Origin: Blastococcus sp. HT6-4
GTDB lineage: Bacteria; Actinomycetota; Actinomycetes; Mycobacteriales; Geodermatophilaceae
NCBI RefSeq assembly: GCF_039679125.1
Contig: NZ_CP155551.1
Coordinates: 2,294,001 to 2,358,000, forward strand
Direction: 5' to 3'
Length of the DNA: 64,000 nucleotides
Within the stretch, counting starts at the first letter, position 1; the number at the start of each line of letters is the position of its first letter. The notes below the pieces were generated by a model. The model saw only the letters and a program-made list of their open reading frames with translations. It made no database searches and was not told the DNA's origin. The position numbers and the translations under genes are program-made. Below, in pieces: positions 61,538-64,000 of the stretch.

Positions 61538-62698
61538 ATGACCGCTATTCCCCGAGCCCGCGCCGACGCCTGCCCCGGTGCGCTGCAGACCCACGCCGCA
61601 GCCGACGGTGCCCTGGCCCGGGTGCGGGTGCCCGGCGGCGCGCTCACGGTGGCCCAGCTCCGGGTCCTCGCCGCCGCCGCCCGGGAGCTCGGGGACGGGG
61701 CGCTGGAGCTGACCAGCCGCGGCAACGTCCAGCTGCGCGGGCTCCGGCCGGGCGCGGAGCCGGAGCTGGGCGACCGGCTGGCGGCGGCCGGGCTGCTGCC
61801 GAGCGCCACCCACGAGACCGCGCGCAACGTGCTGGCCAGCGTGCTCAGCGGCCGGGCCGGCGGACTGCTGGACGTGCGCCCCTGGGTGCCGGCCTTCGAC
61901 GCCGCCCTGTGCGCCGATCCCGCCCTGGCCGAGCTGCCCGGCCGCTTCCTGGCCGCGTTCGACGACGGCCGTGGCGACGTCGCGGGGCAGGCGCCGGACG
62001 TCGGGCTGCTGGCCCTCGACGCTGGCACGGTGGCGCTGCTGCTGGCCGGGGCCGACACCGGCCTGCGCGCCGCCCCGGGGGACGCCGTCGCGCTGGCGCT
62101 GGCCGCCACGCGCGCCTTCGTGAGCGAGCGCGCGGCCCAGGGCGGCACCGCCTGGCGGGTGGCCGAGCTGACCGAGGGCCCGGCCCGCATCGCGGCCGCC
62201 CTGGACGCCCCGACCGGACCGCTCGTCGACGTCCCGGCTCCCCCGCGCACCGGGCCGGCCGGTGCGGTGCGGCAGGACGACGGGCGGACGGCGGTGGTCG
62301 CCGTCGTGCCGCTCGGCCGGCTGACGGCGGAGCAGGCGGGGCTGCTGGCGGACACGGCCCCGGCCGGGCTGCAGCTGACCCCGTGGCGCAGCGTCGTCGT
62401 CCCCGACCTCCCGGACGCCTCGGCCGCCGACGTGCTCGCGGCGGCCGGGCTGGTGCTCGACGCCGGCAGCCCGTGGCTGCAGGTGACGGCCTGCGCGGGG
62501 CGGCCCGGCTGCGCGAAGTCGCTCGCCGACGTGCGCACCGACGCGGCCTCGGCCGTCGCGGCCGGCACGCTGCCCGCCGGCGGCGCTCGGCAGCACTGGG
62601 CCGGGTGCGAGCGCCGCTGCGGCCGCCCGTCCGGCGAGGTGGTCGACGTCGTCGCCACCGGCGCCGGCTACCGGGTCGGCGGCACCGGTCGCGGCTGA
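61538..62698 (+). CDS. cobG: Precorrin-3B synthase CobG (sirohaem/4Fe-4S protein)
   Basis: A 386-residue protein of the nitrite/sulfite-reductase ferredoxin-like family, with two half-domains. N-terminal LTSRGNVQLRG is conserved. Four cluster cysteines lie at 319 and 325 (CAGRPGC) and 357 and 361 (CERRC). The length and motifs fit CobG, which uses O2 to make precorrin-3B in aerobic B12 synthesis. It goes with cobN about 3 kb away on the other strand but is not under a visible riboswitch of its own. It follows the RT gene by 54 bases. Confidence 0.85.
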   Translation: MTAIPRARADACPGALQTHAAADGALARVRVPGGALTVAQLRVLAAAARELGDGALELTSRGNVQLRGLRPGAEPELGDRLAAAGLLPSATHETARNVLASVLSGRAGGLLDVRPWVPAFDAALCADPALAELPGRFLAAFDDGRGDVAGQAPDVGLLALDAGTVALLLAGADTGLRAAPGDAVALALAATRAFVSERAAQGGTAWRVAELTEGPARIAAALDAPTGPLVDVPAPPRTGPAGAVRQDDGRTAVVAVVPLGRLTAEQAGLLADTAPAGLQLTPWRSVVVPDLPDASAADVLAAAGLVLDAGSPWLQVTACAGRPGCAKSLADVRTDAASAVAAGTLPAGGARQHWAGCERRCGRPSGEVVDVVATGAGYRVGGTGRG

Positions 62699-62853
62699 TC
62701 CGCGGAGGAGCGCACGCCGCTGCCAGGCCCGCACGACGCCGAGCCGTTCGTGATCGGTCCCTGCGGCCGCGCTGTCAAGACTACCGGGGTCAGCCTGCAT
62801 CGACAACCCGAAAGCGCAGGTCAGACGCCTGTCCACAGATCTGCGGGAAATCT

Positions 62854-62869
62854 TCGTACATGTGTTCGA
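62854..62869 (+). promoter_or_regulatory. LexA (SOS) box overlapping the start codon
   Basis: TCGTAC-ATGT-GTTCGA matches the actinobacterial LexA consensus TCGAAC-N4-GTTCGA with one mismatch. The ATG start codon of the HNH gene (62860) forms its central spacer. LexA-regulated 13E12-family genes are known in mycobacteria. Confidence 0.75.
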
Positions 62870-64000
62870 CAGCTGCGGGTGATGCGCTGGACCGGTTGAC
62901 GGCCGCGCTGGACGACCTCGCGGCCGAGGACCTGTCCGGCCGGTTCGGCCCGCAGCTGCTCGACCGGCTGCGGCCGCTGCTGGTGGCGAGCAACCGGCTG
63001 GCCGCGGAGGTCATCCGCACCGTGCGGGAGTGCGAGGTCACCTCCGCCGCCGAGCACGACGGGCAGAAGGCGATGGCGTCCTGGCTGCGCGGGCACGCCC
63101 GGCTCTCCCCGGCGGCGGCGTCGCGGATGGTGCGCTCCGGGCGGGCGCTGGCGCAGCTGCCGGCGGTGGCCGAGGCCGCCACCGCGGGTGCGATCACCGC
63201 CGAAGCGGTCGCGGTGATCGCCCCGGTAGCCGCGCCGGGGAACGTGGCCGCCGCCGAGGCCCAGCAGGTCGACCTCGCCGGGGTGGACACCACGCTGGCC
63301 GAGGTCGCCGCGAGCCGCCCGCACGCCGAACTGCGCCAGGTCGTGGACCACTACCTGGCCCGGCTCGACCCCGACGGGCCCGAACCCGACCCGACCGAGG
63401 GCCGGTCACTGGTGTTCGTCACCCACGCAGATGGCAGCGTCGGATTCCGCGGCGAGCTCGACGCCGTCGGCGGGGAGAAGTTCCAGGCCGCGGTCGAATC
63501 CATCGTCCAGGCATCCCGCCCGGCCGGGGACATGCGCACCCGCGCCCAGCAGTCCGCCGACGCCCTGGTCCAGCTGGCCGACAACCAGCTCGCCTCCGGG
63601 CAGCTGCCGGTCCTGCGCACCGTGAAGCCGCACGTCATCGTCCGGATCGACCTCACCGACCTGGTCGACCCCGCCACCGGACCCGGCGCGGCCACCACCG
63701 GGCTCGGCGCGACCATCTCCGCCGCCCGCGCCCGCTGGCTGGCCTGCGACGGCAACGTGAGCCGGATCGTCATCGGCCCCGACGGCGAGCTCCTGGACCT
63801 GGGCCGCCGGCACCGGGTGGTCCCGCCGCCGCTGCGCCGGGCGGTGGAGTACCGCGACCGGGGATGCGTGTTCGCCGGCTGCGACGCCCCGGCCTCCTGG
63901 TGCGACGTCCACCACCTCGTGCACTGGGCCGACGGCGGAGAAACCTCGCTGGAGAACTCCGCGCTGCTGTGCGAACGCCACCACACCAAGGTCCACCACG
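62860..64000 (+). CDS. DUF222 / 13E12-type HNH endonuclease-domain protein (3' truncated by window end)
   Basis: The first 380 residues are in the window and the frame runs off the right edge. The N-terminal DUF222 part spans residues about 10-310. The C-terminal HNH domain is present: GCVFAGCDAP...CDVHHLVHWADGGETSLENSALLCERHHTKVHH, with CxxxxC-type and HH zinc/metal residues. These genes occur in many copies in Geodermatophilaceae and as 13E12 repeats in mycobacteria. The ATG is within a LexA box, so SOS induction is likely. The enzymatic role is unproven. Confidence 0.9.
   Translation, partial: MCSTAAGDALDRLTAALDDLAAEDLSGRFGPQLLDRLRPLLVASNRLAAEVIRTVRECEVTSAAEHDGQKAMASWLRGHARLSPAAASRMVRSGRALAQLPAVAEAATAGAITAEAVAVIAPVAAPGNVAAAEAQQVDLAGVDTTLAEVAASRPHAELRQVVDHYLARLDPDGPEPDPTEGRSLVFVTHADGSVGFRGELDAVGGEKFQAAVESIVQASRPAGDMRTRAQQSADALVQLADNQLASGQLPVLRTVKPHVIVRIDLTDLVDPATGPGAATTGLGATISAARARWLACDGNVSRIVIGPDGELLDLGRRHRVVPPPLRRAVEYRDRGCVFAGCDAPASWCDVHHLVHWADGGETSLENSALLCERHHTKVHH

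Noticed and set aside
59948-62836. A 962-codon minus-strand open frame over the RT and cobG genes
   Set aside because: Low-complexity shadow; both forward genes carry complete catalytic motifs.

Overview
The window is very GC-rich chromosomal DNA with many GTG starts, frequent four-base ATGA or GTGA stop/start overlaps and typical actinobacterial gene families: WhiB, a PASTA-type Ser/Thr kinase, GAF-ANTAR, ergothioneine synthesis, a MMPL transporter, a DivIVA-like protein and a DUF222/13E12-type HNH protein. The DUF222-HNH gene and an in-frame UAG at a conserved cysteine of an OsmC protein (below) point to Geodermatophilaceae (Blastococcus/Geodermatophilus/Modestobacter relatives). The family assignment is inference; no rRNA is present to confirm it.

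Layout. 1-2.4 kb: end of a lactate-utilisation operon (lutA partial, lutB, lutC). 2.4-5.5 kb: a GbsR/MarR-type regulator divergent from a two-gene drug-type ABC exporter, sharing a palindromic operator. 5.5-17.0 kb: a catabolic island with a ribose-type ABC importer (three genes, minus strand), a LysR regulator and a forward run of seven genes (cyclase, FAD monooxygenase, extradiol dioxygenase, FAA hydrolase, SDR, alpha/beta hydrolase, small VOC protein) that looks like uptake and meta-cleavage of an unidentified aromatic compound. 17.2-20.5 kb: TesB thioesterase, siderophore-interacting reductase, UPF0303 protein, universal stress protein, small membrane protein. 20.6-23.4 kb: TetR plus MMPL exporter behind tandem operators. 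23.7-31.2 kb: WhiB, SelO, a P-loop protein, a lipase-like hydrolase, a DsbA-like nitroreductase homologue, a SUV3-like helicase, a second TesB and a small protein. 31.3-37.5 kb: PASTA kinase with an in-gene 36-bp repeat array, a STAS-like protein, an M15-type cell-wall peptidase behind a c-di-AMP riboswitch, a polymerase-I-like DNA polymerase and an HhH protein.

37.6-38.1 kb holds the most notable locus: an OsmC-family peroxidase gene whose first conserved cysteine codon is replaced by TAG, with the frame continuing intact to the second conserved cysteine and a normal stop. UAG-programmed selenocysteine is known in Geodermatophilus and Blastococcus, so this is best read as a UAG selenoprotein rather than a pseudogene. 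38.2-41.5 kb: two globin-FAD/NAD (flavohemoglobin-type) genes followed by a DivIVA-like gene. 41.5-50.8 kb: saccharopine-dehydrogenase-like reductase, GH13 glucosidase, CoA-ester lyase, LLM oxidoreductase, several hypotheticals, a GAF-ANTAR protein, an SRPBCC protein and two DUF1622-like membrane proteins. 50.9-55.2 kb: the ergothioneine operon egtABCD. 55.2-59.0 kb: cobN behind a cobalamin riboswitch. 59.1-61.5 kb: a DUF4383-like membrane protein, then a retron-type reverse transcriptase preceded by a compact structured leader. 61.5-62.7 kb: cobG. From 62.9 kb to the edge: a DUF222-HNH gene whose start codon lies inside a near-consensus LexA box.

Recurring themes are redox/thiol and oxidative-stress defence (OsmC, ergothioneine, SelO, flavohemoglobins, DsbA-like protein) and cobalamin synthesis. 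No tRNA, rRNA, CRISPR array or insertion sequence was recognised.
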